From: Bacillota bacterium
GTDB lineage: Bacteria; Bacillota; Syntrophomonadia; Syntrophomonadales; Syntrophomonadaceae
Assembly: GCA_029550685.1 (NCBI GenBank)
Contig: JAKPGY010000068.1
Span: 1 to 34,239 of the forward strand
Length of the DNA: 34,239 nt
Direction: 5' to 3'
Part shown: piece after piece, positions 7,006-16,010 of the stretch
Layout of the letters: every line of letters starts with the position of its first letter
Numbering within the stretch: position 1 is the first letter of the stretch
Translations under genes and position numbers: made by a program
The notes under the pieces: generated by a model
Databases searched by the model: none
What the model was told of the DNA's origin: nothing
The model's input: only the letters and a program-made list of their open reading frames with translations

Positions 7006-7836
7006 ATGAAAGTTAGCATCACTATTTTAGTGGAGAATACCACGCCTGTGCCAGGTTTAATGGGTGAATTTGGCTTCTCCACGCTCATAGAAGTAAATGG
7101 CAAGCGAATTTTATTTGATACTGGCAGCGGAGAAGCACTTGAGCCCAATGCAAAAGCATTGGGTGTGGATTTAGCAAGTGTAGATGCTTTAGTCATCAGC
7201 CATGGTCATTTTGATCATACCGGTGGCGTTTTGCAGCTGTTGCCCAAACTTAAAAAGCCTGTCATTTATGCCCATTCCGGAATTTTTACCCGTCATCTGG
7301 TTCCCGATGGATCGAATCGGACCCAATATATAGGGGTACCGTTTTCCGAAGATGACCTGATCAGACTGGGAGCACAGTTCGTGGCTGTAGACGATTTCTT
7401 TCCATTAAGCGACCAAGTATATCTTACTGGGACCATTCCTCGACTGACTGATTATGAGGACCCAGGAGGACTTTTTATAAAAGAGGTCAAGGGTGTAATA
7501 GCACCTGATTACATAGAAGATGATATGGCGCTGGTGATTACTCATCCTGAAGGTTTGATTATTGTAAGTGGCTGTGCCCATGCAGGTATAATCAATACTA
7601 TTAATTATGCCATGCAACGCATTGGGGAAAATAAGGTATTGGCTTTTATCGGTGGAACTCACTTAAAAGGAGCTGATGAAATCCGTTTGCAAAAAACCAT
7701 AGCCGAGCTGAAAAAAATAAACCCGCAGAAGCTTATAGTCTGTCATTGTACTGGTTTTACTGCCAGCAGCAGGCTTTCGTGGGAACTGCCTGCTATAACT
7801 ACCAAAGGCGAAACTGGTATGATTTTTCAGTTTTAA
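7006..7836 (+). CDS. Metallo-beta-lactamase-fold hydrolase (COG1237 type)
   Basis: A 276-residue cytoplasmic protein of the metallo-beta-lactamase fold. The metal ligand motif His66-x-His68-x-Asp70-His71 is intact in SHGHFDHTGG; FDTGSG (about 37-42) precedes it, and further ligands are likely in SGCAHAG (about 192-198) and GGTHL (about 216-220). The pattern fits COG1237, named after archaeal ribofuranosylaminobenzene-phosphate synthase. In Firmicutes the real substrate is unknown, so the archaeal name should not be transferred. ATG 7006 follows GGTGGCGAGGG. It ends 19 bases before the Lon-like gene and is probably co-transcribed with it. Confidence 0.85.
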   Translation: MKVSITILVENTTPVPGLMGEFGFSTLIEVNGKRILFDTGSGEALEPNAKALGVDLASVDALVISHGHFDHTGGVLQLLPKLKKPVIYAHSGIFTRHLVPDGSNRTQYIGVPFSEDDLIRLGAQFVAVDDFFPLSDQVYLTGTIPRLTDYEDPGGLFIKEVKGVIAPDYIEDDMALVITHPEGLIIVSGCAHAGIINTINYAMQRIGENKVLAFIGGTHLKGADEIRLQKTIAELKKINPQKLIVCHCTGFTASSRLSWELPAITTKGETGMIFQF

Positions 7837-7855
7837 TACAGGGGGAATCTAACCT

Positions 7856-10288
7856 TTGAAGAGCAAGTATCGTTTAAAACCTAAAGATCTCAGAAAAGTA
7901 TGCAATCCAGATAGTTTTAAATTTGAAACTACGGCTGACCTGCTTCCTTTAAAAGGTATCATTGGCCAAGATAGGGCTGTACGCGCTTTAGAATTTGGAC
8001 TTACTGTAGATCACCAGGGATATAACATCTATTTGGCAGGTGCCCTGGGCACAGGCAAGACTACTCTAGCCCGGGAGTTGTTGCAGAAAAAAGCCCGCAA
8101 GGAGCCGCGGCCTTCTGATTGGTGTTATGTGTATAACTTTGATACTCCAGATTGTCCTATTGCTCTGGAACTGCCTGCAGGGCAGGGCAAGAAATTTAAA
8201 AAGGATCTGGAAGATCAGATAGAGAAGATAATTGCCAGAGTCTCAAAGGTTTTGGAAGAGGATGAATTCGGTTACAAACGCAGTCAGATAATGAACCAGT
8301 TCATGGAACAGACCAGCGCCCTTTATTTACGGGCTGAAGAAGAGGCTCGCAAGTTAGGTTTTGGTATTACCCGCACCGATCAAGGAATTAACAGCTACCC
8401 ACTAAAGGATGGGGAAGCTATGAGTCAGGAACACTTCATATCCCTAAACGATGAGGAACGAGCCGAACTGATGAAGCGCAGTGCCCAGGTACAGGAGAAG
8501 CTGTCCGAGTCTTTTAGACAGTACAAAGAACTGGAAAAATCATTTAAGGAACAGATAAAAGATTTGGAACAGGATACTTTCCGCAACGTAGCTGGGCCTT
8601 ATTTTGAAGAACTTTTGAAGAGCTATAAAAAATTTCCCAAAATACTTAAATATATTAATGACCTGCAGGAAGATTTGCTGGACCACATGCCCGCCATTGT
8701 GAAACAGGATGACAGCAATCCCTGGAACTTTTTGCGCTTTGGTGATCGACGCAGCTTGCTACGTCGTTACCAGGTAAATCTGCTGGTTGATAATTCCGAC
8801 TTAACTCATGCACCGGTAATATTCGAGAGTAATCCTACTTTTTCTAATCTGTTCGGGCAAATTGAATATGAAAGTGAGTTCGGGGTTTTAGCCACTGATT
8901 TTTCCAAGATCAAAGCTGGCACCATACATCGTGCCAATGGCGGTTATTTGGTTTTGCATATTTATGATCTGGCAAGAAATTTCTATGTTTGGGACACCCT
9001 GAAACGTGTACTTAAGAACAAGGAAATAAGGGTGGAAAGTGTCACCCGGATGTTTGGAATCAGTAATAGTGAAACTCTCCAGCCAGAACCAATACCGGTA
9101 AAACTTAAGGTGATTCTGATAGGGGAACCAATCTATTACTATTTACTCTATACCCAGGACGAAGACTTTCAGAAACTGTTCAAAATCAAGGCAGATTTTG
9201 ACACAGAGATGGATCGCTCCAAAAAGCATATTAATGATTATGCCCGGTTAATAGCTTCGGTTTGTGAGAGTGAAGGCCTGCGTCATTTCGATCGGGAAGC
9301 GGTGGCTCAAATAGTGGATTACGGTAGTTGGATGGTTGATAACCAGAATAAACTGACCACCCAGTTCAACAAATTAGTAGAAATTATTTTTGAAGCTGAC
9401 GGATGGGCAGGGCAGGAGAATGCTTCTGTAGTGAACGGCGCCCATGTGTGCAGGGCTATTAAGGAAAAGCGCTACCGGGCTTCTCTGATTGAAGATCGGT
9501 TGCATGACCTGATTAATACCGAGACCCTGTTAATCGATGTACATGGTAGCAGAGTAGGACAGATAAATGGCTTGGCAGTATACGAATTGGGTGACCATCT
9601 GTTTGGCAAACCAGTGCGTATAACAGCAAAGACCTTTATGGGAGAAAGTGGACTGGTTAATATTGAACGGGAAATCCGCATGAGCGGAAGCATTCATAGT
9701 AAGGGAGTACTTACTCTTAATGGCTACATGGGCGCTCAATATGCTCAGGATAAACCCTTATCCCTGACAGCCAGTCTTACCTTTGAACAAAGTTACCAGG
9801 GTATCGAAGGGGATAGTGCTTCCAGTGCCGAATTATATGCATTATTATCAAGTTTATCGGGAGTACCTATTTATCAGGGGATTGCCGTGACCGGGTCCGT
9901 TAATCAGAATGGCGAGATACAACCAGTGGGGGGAGTCAACCAGAAAATAGAAGGCTTCTTCCGGGTTTGCAAGGCGTTTGGGTTAAATGGCCAACAAGGT
10001 GTGATAATACCGCGCCAGAATATACGTAACTTGATGTTGGACGAAGAAATAGTCACCGCTGTCCAGCAGAAACTGTTTAACATTTGGGCTGTAGATCATA
10101 TTGATCAGGGATTAGAAATTTTAACTGGAATGCCAGCTGGATGCAAGGACGCAAATGGGAGATTCCCAGAAGACAGTATTCATGGACGGGTAAATCGTAA
10201 ATTAAGTGAGTGGAACGAAAAGCGCCGCTGGGGACGTGAGGGAGGTAGGAGATCTTCAGTGGTTCGAAGGAGGAGGAGTGCTTGGTAA
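7856..10288 (+). CDS. Lon-like ATP-dependent protease (LonB/YcbZ-type, AAA family)
   Basis: An 810-residue soluble protein. Order: short N-terminal segment; AAA ATPase with Walker A GALGTGKTT (62-70); a long charged helical, coiled-coil-like insertion at about 130-270; the second part of the ATPase; and a C-terminal Lon protease domain. The serine-lysine dyad is Ser654 in EGDSASSAE and Lys697 in GGVNQKIEGF. Their 43-residue separation equals that of E. coli Lon (679/722). It differs from classical LonA in lacking the LAN domain and in the coiled-coil insertion. These enzymes are presumed to degrade damaged or regulatory proteins. It starts at TTG 7856 with GGGGGAA upstream. The last 25 or so residues are very basic (RRWGREGGRRSSVVRRRRSAW), and their codons contain the ribosome site of the next gene, which overlaps by 7 nt. 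Confidence 0.9.
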   Translation: MKSKYRLKPKDLRKVCNPDSFKFETTADLLPLKGIIGQDRAVRALEFGLTVDHQGYNIYLAGALGTGKTTLARELLQKKARKEPRPSDWCYVYNFDTPDCPIALELPAGQGKKFKKDLEDQIEKIIARVSKVLEEDEFGYKRSQIMNQFMEQTSALYLRAEEEARKLGFGITRTDQGINSYPLKDGEAMSQEHFISLNDEERAELMKRSAQVQEKLSESFRQYKELEKSFKEQIKDLEQDTFRNVAGPYFEELLKSYKKFPKILKYINDLQEDLLDHMPAIVKQDDSNPWNFLRFGDRRSLLRRYQVNLLVDNSDLTHAPVIFESNPTFSNLFGQIEYESEFGVLATDFSKIKAGTIHRANGGYLVLHIYDLARNFYVWDTLKRVLKNKEIRVESVTRMFGISNSETLQPEPIPVKLKVILIGEPIYYYLLYTQDEDFQKLFKIKADFDTEMDRSKKHINDYARLIASVCESEGLRHFDREAVAQIVDYGSWMVDNQNKLTTQFNKLVEIIFEADGWAGQENASVVNGAHVCRAIKEKRYRASLIEDRLHDLINTETLLIDVHGSRVGQINGLAVYELGDHLFGKPVRITAKTFMGESGLVNIEREIRMSGSIHSKGVLTLNGYMGAQYAQDKPLSLTASLTFEQSYQGIEGDSASSAELYALLSSLSGVPIYQGIAVTGSVNQNGEIQPVGGVNQKIEGFFRVCKAFGLNGQQGVIIPRQNIRNLMLDEEIVTAVQQKLFNIWAVDHIDQGLEILTGMPAGCKDANGRFPEDSIHGRVNRKLSEWNEKRRWGREGGRRSSVVRRRRSAW

Positions 10289-10605
10289 ACAAAAGCTTTG
10301 GGCGTAGGTTGGCAATGGTATTGTTGTTAGGATTACTGGTGAGCGGTTGTCAATTTGACCCTGGTCGGTTAACCAAATCTGTTGGAGAGGAGAATGATAA
10401 GCTTATCAGAGTAGAAATCGTTTTTACCGATGATCAAACTCTTATCGGTTATGTAAAAGACCTGTCTATTACTCCTGATTCCAAAGTATATGTAGGAGGC
10501 TCTTCAACCAATTACTTATATGATGCCCAGGGGAATATAGTAGGAGCTTACAACTATCAAAGGGTTTTATACATGAAGGTTTTACCTGCTGAGACTGAGA
10601 AGTAA
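10282..10605 (+). CDS. Small predicted lipoprotein
   Basis: A 107-residue protein with a short basic N-terminus, a hydrophobic stretch (LAMVLLLGLLVSG) and a lipobox-like LVSGC with Cys at about 23, so it is likely a membrane-anchored lipoprotein. The mature part (VEIVFTDDQTLIGYVKDL ... YVGGSSTNYLYDAQGNIVGAYNYQRVLYMKVL) looks like a small beta-rich domain; I recognise no named family. It starts at TTG 10282, inside the end of the Lon-like gene, with AAGGAGGAGGAG about 6 nt upstream. Function unknown. Confidence 0.7.
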   Translation: MVNKSFGRRLAMVLLLGLLVSGCQFDPGRLTKSVGEENDKLIRVEIVFTDDQTLIGYVKDLSITPDSKVYVGGSSTNYLYDAQGNIVGAYNYQRVLYMKVLPAETEK

Positions 10606-10632
10606 TGCTTTCATGTGGTGGAAGGTGAAGGT

Positions 10633-10707
10633 ATGAAGCTTCTGAAGTTAATGGATTGGCTTGAAAAAAATCCCGGCTGGTTAATGTGCGTTTTCGTCTT
10701 ATCATAA
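10633..10707 (+). CDS. Short ORF overlapping the chemoreceptor start (probable frameshifted N-terminus)
   Basis: A 24-codon ORF starting [12 protein letters not shown] at ATG 10633 behind GAAGGTGAAGGT. It runs through an A7 tract (10664-10670) and stops at TAA 10705, 22 nt inside the chemoreceptor ORF. If one extra A is read in the A7 tract, the product continues as [19 protein letters not shown], straight into the receptor's first membrane helix, a far more natural N-terminus than a bare GTG with no ribosome site. Either there is a one-base deletion or sequencing error, or slippage at A7 joins the frames, or the short ORF is a real coupling leader. Confidence 0.4.
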   Translation: MKLLKLMDWLEKNPGWLMCVFVLS

Positions 10708-12374
10708 TGTTTACCCTGATTTTAGCCGGGGTTACAGGATTAATGGGGATTTATGCAACTTCGGTGGTTGAACATCGCATGGAGACTGCTGCTGGGGAAA
10801 AGCTAATGTCCGATATCAAAACAGGCGAGCAGATTATCAACCAATCTTTTCCCGGTAACTGGCATCTTGAGAATGGAAAGCTGTACAAAGGCGATGCCCT
10901 TGTGAATGACCGGAATTATGTGCTGGATTATATAGGCGGTCTTACCGGCGATACGATTGCTATCTTTTGCGATGGGAAAGTTATAGCAACTAATATAGCT
11001 TTGGACGGCAAACGCATTGTTGATACTGAACTGGCGGAAGAAGTAAAGGAAGCAGTTCTGCAAAGAGGAGAAACCTATGTAGGTCAGACGGTTGTATTGG
11101 GAACCATGAACTATGCCGTTTACAAGCCTTTGAAAGATAAAAGCGACAATATAATCGGTGTATTTTATGTAGGAGTGCCTAGTACTCAATATGAGAATAT
11201 AGTAGATAATTTCCGCATGAACATGATTGGATATTCGGCTGTAGGTATTTCCCTGGGAGTAATTGCTGCGATCGTACTGGCATATACGGTATACACTCCT
11301 CTGAGACGGATTCGTGCCAAACTGTTACATATCGGTGAGGGGGATTTAACCCTAACTATTGATGAAGTCGGGCAAGACGAAATCACCAGTGTCTCCCAGG
11401 GGATCAACCGAATGGTAGGCAAGATTTCCGAACTCATCGGCAAATCCAAAGCACTGACGACTATGGTAAGTTCAGCCACCAAGGAGCTTTCCCAACGATC
11501 CCAGGTAAGTGCCACGCTAATGGAAAACATGACCCTCCAGGCTGATGAACTGAGCCGCAATGCCAATCGCCAGGCGGAATTAACTGATCAGTCCCGCCAC
11601 AGTATTTCGGAAATGACAGTTGCCATCCAGCAGATGGCGGAAAATGTTCAGGAAGTAACCTCATCAGCCCTTAATGCTGCTCGTCAGGCTGAAGCCGGCG
11701 AACAGCAGCTGAATTTAGCCATTGGACAGATTGCAACTATCAGCCAGACGGTTAATTCCACCGCGGATATAATCACCGATTTAGGTTCCAAATCCCAGGA
11801 AATAGGCCAGATTGTTGATCTTATTACCGATATTGCAGATCAAACCAATCTCCTGGCCCTAAACGCTGCTATAGAAGCGGCGCGGGCTGGTGAACAGGGA
11901 CGCGGATTTGCCGTAGTTGCGGAGGAAGTACGTAAACTAGCGGAAGAATCGGGTGAGGCCGCTAATCGTATTGCCAGACTTATTGGGGAAATACAAAAAG
12001 AGGCCGATCGAGCTGTAAGATCTATGGCTGATGGCACCCGGGAAGTGGCTAAGGGCAGCGAAGTTGTTAACGAAGCAGGAAGAGCTTTCCAAGAAATAAT
12101 CAAGGCTGTTAATATAGTCAGCCAGCAGATCCAAGAAATATCAGCTGCCAGTCAGGAGATGGCTGCCAGTGCGGAAATGGCTATCCGGGCTATTGAAGAG
12201 ACTAACCAGGCGGCGGATGGCAATGCCCAGTTAGCCAAACGAATCGGGGAAATAATAGAAAAACAGATGGTAGCAGTAGAAGAAATGGATGCCGCTGTGA
12301 GTCAGGTTGGTCAGGTCATAGATGACCTGGAGCAATCTATTGCTTCTTTTAAGATCAAGTCAGATTATCGGTAG
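10686..12374 (+). CDS. Methyl-accepting chemotaxis protein with extracellular single Cache domain
   Basis: A 562-residue chemoreceptor: TM1 (about 5-24, [19 protein letters not shown]), an extracellular sensor of about 150 residues of single-Cache (sCache) type with the DGKVIATNI and [11 protein letters not shown] strands, TM2 (about 180-202), HAMP (about 203-255, [18 protein letters not shown]) and a long coiled-coil signalling domain. The hairpin tip that binds CheA/CheW is intact: [18 protein letters not shown] followed by [19 protein letters not shown]. The ligand is unknown; sCache domains often bind small organic acids. The GTG 10686 start has no ribosome site and follows an overlapping short ORF, so the true start is probably ATG 10633 through a frameshift at A7. 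No other chemotaxis genes are in the window. Confidence 0.9.
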   Translation: MRFRLIIMFTLILAGVTGLMGIYATSVVEHRMETAAGEKLMSDIKTGEQIINQSFPGNWHLENGKLYKGDALVNDRNYVLDYIGGLTGDTIAIFCDGKVIATNIALDGKRIVDTELAEEVKEAVLQRGETYVGQTVVLGTMNYAVYKPLKDKSDNIIGVFYVGVPSTQYENIVDNFRMNMIGYSAVGISLGVIAAIVLAYTVYTPLRRIRAKLLHIGEGDLTLTIDEVGQDEITSVSQGINRMVGKISELIGKSKALTTMVSSATKELSQRSQVSATLMENMTLQADELSRNANRQAELTDQSRHSISEMTVAIQQMAENVQEVTSSALNAARQAEAGEQQLNLAIGQIATISQTVNSTADIITDLGSKSQEIGQIVDLITDIADQTNLLALNAAIEAARAGEQGRGFAVVAEEVRKLAEESGEAANRIARLIGEIQKEADRAVRSMADGTREVAKGSEVVNEAGRAFQEIIKAVNIVSQQIQEISAASQEMAASAEMAIRAIEETNQAADGNAQLAKRIGEIIEKQMVAVEEMDAAVSQVGQVIDDLEQSIASFKIKSDYR

Positions 12375-12416
12375 AAAGCAGATTTTTCACAGTCAGAGAA
12401 CTGGGGAGGGAATGAC

Positions 12417-12605
12417 ATGAAGGGTGAGAGCATAACCGCACGCTGCTTAATGTGCGGAAAAACTTATGATGTACCTTCGGATCACAAAGAGTATCCGAAA
12501 TTGGCTGCCAGTAAATCTTCTGCCCCTGCTTTTATTTGCGATCTTTGTGAGTACCGGGTTCGCCATGAGGCTGATGAACAGCAAAAACCGAAGAAACCCA
12601 TGTAA
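12417..12605 (+). CDS. DUF2197-type small zinc-ribbon protein
   Basis: A 62-residue protein with two CxxC pairs, RCLMCGKTY (Cys10/Cys13) and FICDLCEYRVRHEADE (Cys41/Cys44), forming a probable zinc ribbon, and a lysine-rich tail (QKPKKPM). Length and layout match the DUF2197 family of Firmicutes, whose function is unknown. ATG 12417 follows GGGGAGGGAATGAC. It sits 17 bases before the hydrolase start, in the same transcript direction. Confidence 0.8.
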   Translation: MKGESITARCLMCGKTYDVPSDHKEYPKLAASKSSAPAFICDLCEYRVRHEADEQQKPKKPM

Positions 12606-12622
12606 AGATGCAGGAGGATATT

Positions 12623-13384
12623 ATGCAACAAATTACGATTTTTAACCGCAGGCAATTGAAATTAGCTGCTCTGCTCAACCTGCCTGAAAACTGCTCTGGC
12701 TTGGTGATATCCTGCCATGGATTCAGAGGTGCTAAGGAAAACCGGGAGAGAATATATAGTCTTTCCAGCAAGCTCAACAGCATAGGCCTGGGTTTACTGG
12801 CTTTTGACTTTCAGGGCAGCGGGCAAAGCGAGGGAACCTATCATGATATAACCCTAACCCGCCAGGCCGGTGATCTGCAGGATGTCATCGATTTTGCAGC
12901 CCGGCAGTTCAATCTGCCTATGGTTTTGTTGGGCCGCAGTTTCGGCGGAAGCACTGTACTAGCTGGTGCCAGCCAGGATGCACGTATAACGGGATACATA
13001 TTCTGGTCTACACCAGTTTTCCTGAAGGAGACTTTTGCTTCCATGGATCCTGCTCTGGCCAGCCAGGTAAACCAAGGCCATACTATTACCTTGGTGGATG
13101 AAGGAGGCAGTTACCAGCTGGATCCCGACCTGTTTATTGATTTTGCTAATCACAACATGGATGACTATATAAGAGCTATTGGCGACAGGCAAGTTCTGAT
13201 CATACATGGCCAGTCCGACGAGGTAGTAGCGCCAGAGAATGCCTTATACATGGCCCGACTGCTTCCCAACTGCCAATTACACCTGATAGAAGGGGCTGAT
13301 CACCGGTTTACCCAGCATACTGACCAGCGGGAAGACTTAACCATCGATTGGCTGGTCAATAGTTGGAAAGATGGACAGCCATGA
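12623..13384 (+). CDS. Alpha/beta hydrolase (serine hydrolase)
   Basis: A 253-residue cytoplasmic alpha/beta hydrolase. The nucleophile elbow is GRSFGG with Ser106; the other triad members are likely Asp in HGQSDEVV (about residue 196) and His in GADHRF (about 225). The oxyanion-side motif is CHGFRGAKENR (31-41). It resembles esterase/peptidase-like hydrolases of the COG1073 type; the substrate is unknown. The start at ATG 12623 has CAGGAGG just upstream, while the in-frame ATG at 12608 lies before that site. It overlaps the YigZ gene by ATGA, so the two are translated together. Confidence 0.85.
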   Translation: MQQITIFNRRQLKLAALLNLPENCSGLVISCHGFRGAKENRERIYSLSSKLNSIGLGLLAFDFQGSGQSEGTYHDITLTRQAGDLQDVIDFAARQFNLPMVLLGRSFGGSTVLAGASQDARITGYIFWSTPVFLKETFASMDPALASQVNQGHTITLVDEGGSYQLDPDLFIDFANHNMDDYIRAIGDRQVLIIHGQSDEVVAPENALYMARLLPNCQLHLIEGADHRFTQHTDQREDLTIDWLVNSWKDGQP

Positions 13385-14013
13385 GCTATTACAGTGTTCG
13401 TCAGGAAATTGTTACCGAATTGGAAATAAAAAAGAGCCGGTTTATAGCCTGGGTGTGTCCCATCAATAGCCAATTCGAGGCAGAGCAGGTAATCGCTGAA
13501 TCCCGGAAACGTTGGCCAGGGGCCACCCATTATTGTTTTGCCTGGATTACCCGGGAACCTCTTATGGAAAGATGCAGTGATGACGGAGAACCATCCGGTA
13601 CTGCGGGCTTGCCCATTCTGACTGTACTTAAGAATAGAAGTCTGGAAAATATCGTGGTGGTAGTTGTTCGATACTTTGGAGGAATACTGCTGGGTGCTTC
13701 AGGACTAATTAGGTCTTATGCCGATTCTGCTCGCAAGGTCCTCGACCATGCCGAAATAGTTAAATATGAACCAGGAGTAGTGGTTCAATTAACTGTGGCC
13801 TATTCAGAACTGGGCTTAATAGAACACCGGTTTCTCTCCTCTGCCGGGGTGGAATTATTAGACATCGAATACGGTGAACAGGTACAAATACGGGTGTCTG
13901 TGTCTCAAACTGACTGGACCAGATGGAAAAAGGAGATTACCGAACTTACTAGCGGCCAAGGAAAATTTCAAATTGTTGAAGAAACCATGGTAGTTTCAAA
14001 GGCCGGGGATTAG
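13381..14013 (+). CDS. YigZ/IMPACT-family protein
   Basis: A 210-residue protein of the conserved YigZ (UPF0029, IMPACT N-domain) family. The signature appears in full: KKSRFIAWV (about 18-26), THYCFAWIT, SDDGEPSGTAGLPIL (about 69-83) and VVVVRYFGGILLGASGLIRSY (about 94-114), followed by a ferredoxin-like C-terminal domain. The eukaryotic relative IMPACT regulates Gcn2; the bacterial role is unproven, though a translation link is suspected. The start is ATG 13381 in an ATGA overlap with the hydrolase stop. Its 3' end overlaps the convergent thioesterase gene by 4 nt. Confidence 0.92.
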   Translation: MSYYSVRQEIVTELEIKKSRFIAWVCPINSQFEAEQVIAESRKRWPGATHYCFAWITREPLMERCSDDGEPSGTAGLPILTVLKNRSLENIVVVVVRYFGGILLGASGLIRSYADSARKVLDHAEIVKYEPGVVVQLTVAYSELGLIEHRFLSSAGVELLDIEYGEQVQIRVSVSQTDWTRWKKEITELTSGQGKFQIVEETMVVSKAGD

Positions 14014-14450
14014 CCCAGTGCCTTTCTTGATACCCTGATATAGTCACAGCTGGCTGTAGCTACCAGCTTATTGTCCCGATTGTAAGCCTCAGCTATCATA
14101 TGAATCTTGGTTCGCCCCTTGTTTTTGACCGTAGCAGTAATTATTAACTCATCACCTTCAAAAATGGGCCGGTGATAGCTGGTGATAATATCAACGGTTG
14201 TGGTAGCAGTGGTTTTAGTAGCCAAATAGCACAAAGGACCGAATACATTATCAAAGGCAGCAGTAATAAACCCACCCTGCATAGATCCTGACGGGTTTAA
14301 GTAATTCTTTAATACTGGAAAGCTAATGGTTAAACTTTCACCTTCAATGAAATCCAATACTTGGCCCTGCATGTGAGTGAAACAGTAAGGAACAGGCCCC
14401 AGGTCAATCGAGCTTGGATCCATCTCATTCCTGCTTTTGGTTGTACTCAA
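14010..14450 (-). CDS. PaaI-type hotdog thioesterase
   Basis: A 146-residue single hotdog domain of the PaaI/acyl-CoA thioesterase superfamily. The key region GSMQGGFITAAFDNVFGPLCY contains the family's 'H/Q-G-G ... D' active-site pattern; Gln replaces the common His in the HGG motif. TTVDIITSYHRPIFEGDELIITATV forms the central beta strands. It probably hydrolyses an acyl-CoA, but the substrate is unknown. I chose TTG 14450 because GAGGGGG lies about 9 nt upstream. An in-frame ATG at 14483 would add 11 basic residues and has no clear site. The convergent overlap with the YigZ gene leaves no room for a terminator. Confidence 0.82.
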   Translation of the reverse strand: MSTTKSRNEMDPSSIDLGPVPYCFTHMQGQVLDFIEGESLTISFPVLKNYLNPSGSMQGGFITAAFDNVFGPLCYLATKTTATTTVDIITSYHRPIFEGDELIITATVKNKGRTKIHMIAEAYNRDNKLVATASCDYIRVSRKALG

Positions 14451-14565
14451 AACAAATCCCCCTCTTGTCCTTTTACTCCTCATATAAATAATATTGTAAT
14501 GAAAATTTTGCCTTCATACCAGTTTACCGTCTCAAATTCCTTCAACTATTTGCTGGGGGTATTAT

Positions 14566-14593
14566 TTGGATATAAAGGAAAACACAATATAAA
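14566..14593 (+). promoter_or_regulatory. Possible promoter for ridA
   Basis: TTGGAT (14566-14571), a 16-bp spacer and TATAAA (14588-14593) lie about 45 bp before the RidA start in an AT-rich stretch. Moderate match only. Confidence 0.35.
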
Positions 14594-14637
14594 TAATATA
14601 GAATGTGAAAAAGCGATAATAGGAGGTAGGTCTGGCA

Positions 14638-15051
14638 ATGAAAAGCTTAATAGTAAAACATAGTAATCCCGAGGGATTATTTAATTCAAAAGTCTACAGT
14701 CAAGTGGTTACTGTGAGCGGTAATGGCAAGACCATATATATCGGCGGGCAAAATGCTGTTAATTCTGAAGGTGAATTGGTAGGAAAGGGCAACTTGGAAC
14801 TGCAAACCAAACAAGTTTTAGAAAACATTAAAATTGCTTTAGCATCCGAAAACGCTACTTTTAATGACGTTATAAAACTCAATATTTACATGGTTGATGG
14901 GTGTGACCCAGCAGTTGGACTAAAAGCATTTAAAGAAACAGTTAGCGAGTTGGAAAATCCTCCTTTGATTACGGTTCTTAAAGTGGCAGGTCTTGCCAAT
15001 CCCTTATGTATGATTGAAATTGATGCTATAGCAGTTGTGGAAGACAGGTAG
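14638..15051 (+). CDS. RidA (YjgF/YER057c/UK114) family protein
   Basis: A 137-residue trimeric small protein. RidA deaminates reactive enamine/imine intermediates such as 2-aminoacrylate made by PLP enzymes. Family strings present: YIGGQNAVNSEGELVG (about 34-49), QTKQVLENIKIALASENATFNDVIKLNIYMV and the C-terminal MIEIDAIAVVED. The usual catalytic Arg near the C-terminus (in a 'P-x-A-R-x-x-V' context) seems to be replaced: here it reads ENPPLITVLKVAGLANPLCMIEIDA, with Thr-Val-Leu-Lys in that region. It may therefore belong to a non-archetypal Rid subgroup (Rid1-7) without imine deaminase activity. ATG 14638 follows AGGAGG with a longish gap of about 13 nt. Confidence 0.88.
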   Translation: MKSLIVKHSNPEGLFNSKVYSQVVTVSGNGKTIYIGGQNAVNSEGELVGKGNLELQTKQVLENIKIALASENATFNDVIKLNIYMVDGCDPAVGLKAFKETVSELENPPLITVLKVAGLANPLCMIEIDAIAVVEDR

Positions 15052-15092
15052 TATTAAAAGAATATTGCCAGAGAAAAGTGTATAGATTTCCT

Positions 15093-16004
15093 TTAAAACA
15101 TCACGGTGACCAGGGTGCCAGCACCTAATGTGCTAGTAACCTTAATAGTTCCGCCGTGGGTTTCAATAACCTGCCTGGCAATAGCCAGTCCCAGTCCAGA
15201 GCCTTGATGATGGGCATTGGTATTGGTGCCCCGGTAGTAGCGTTCAAACAAATTGTCCAGCTCATCCTGGGAAATACCTTGGCCGTTATCCTGTATGGTT
15301 ATCTGAATGTGATCGCTTTTCTTTATACTGATGTAAATTTCTGTATCCTCATTATTGTGCACAATGGCGTTATAAATAAGATTGGTTAAGGCTCTCTGCA
15401 TAAGGGTCTTATCAAAGAGAAAAACGATGGGTTCCTGTTCAGGAGTAAAGACTATTTTGCGATTTTCATAATAAGGGTTATTTAATACATCAATGGTAAT
15501 GTCTCTGAGCAAAGCTACCAGGTCCTGATTTTGCCGGTTTAAGGGGATTAAACCTCTTTTTAGCACCTGGGTAAGTTTTAAGTCCTCCAAAAGCTCTTCC
15601 ATGTATTCCGCTTTCCGTTGGATAATGCTGGCATAGCTTTTGACTTCCTGTCCGGTGAACTGGTAGTCTTCATCAGTTAATAACTCTCCGTATCCTTTAA
15701 TGGAAGCCAAAGGTGTTTTCAAGTCGTGAGACAAGTTGTGAATCCACTCTTCTCGCATTTGCTCCATATTCTGTCGCTCAATTTCGTTTTTCTTCAAAGT
15801 TTTCGCCAGATGATTCATACTGCGATAGATTTCATTATATAATCCTTTTTCTGGCCACCGCCGGTCATACTCACCCCGGGCCAGCTGTTGAATGCCCTCG
15901 ATGATCTGCAGAACCGGATTGGTCAAGCTTCTGCCGAAAATATATCCCATGACTATGAAAACAATAACCGGCACCACCAGGAAACTAGCCAACATTAACA
16001 CCAA
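15093..16004 (-). CDS. Sensor histidine kinase, C-terminal part (split gene)
   Basis: This ORF holds the second membrane helix (MLASFLVVPVIVFIVMGYIF), HAMP, the phosphoacceptor domain with HNLSHDLKTPLASIKGY (His is the phosphorylation site) and the ATPase domain: N box NLIYNAIVHN, G1 DNGQGI, G2 GSGLGLAIA. The kinase core is intact. The reading frame is the same as that of the 153-residue ORF just upstream; only TAA at 16011-16013 separates them, with two sense codons before TTG 16004. No good ribosome site precedes that TTG (GGAG lies about 14 nt away). Either the stop is a nonsense mutation in one 460-residue kinase, or the core is made by re-initiation as a one-helix kinase without its sensor. 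Confidence 0.75.
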   Translation of the reverse strand: MVLMLASFLVVPVIVFIVMGYIFGRSLTNPVLQIIEGIQQLARGEYDRRWPEKGLYNEIYRSMNHLAKTLKKNEIERQNMEQMREEWIHNLSHDLKTPLASIKGYGELLTDEDYQFTGQEVKSYASIIQRKAEYMEELLEDLKLTQVLKRGLIPLNRQNQDLVALLRDITIDVLNNPYYENRKIVFTPEQEPIVFLFDKTLMQRALTNLIYNAIVHNNEDTEIYISIKKSDHIQITIQDNGQGISQDELDNLFERYYRGTNTNAHHQGSGLGLAIARQVIETHGGTIKVTSTLGAGTLVTVMF

Positions 16005-16010
16005 ATAGGT

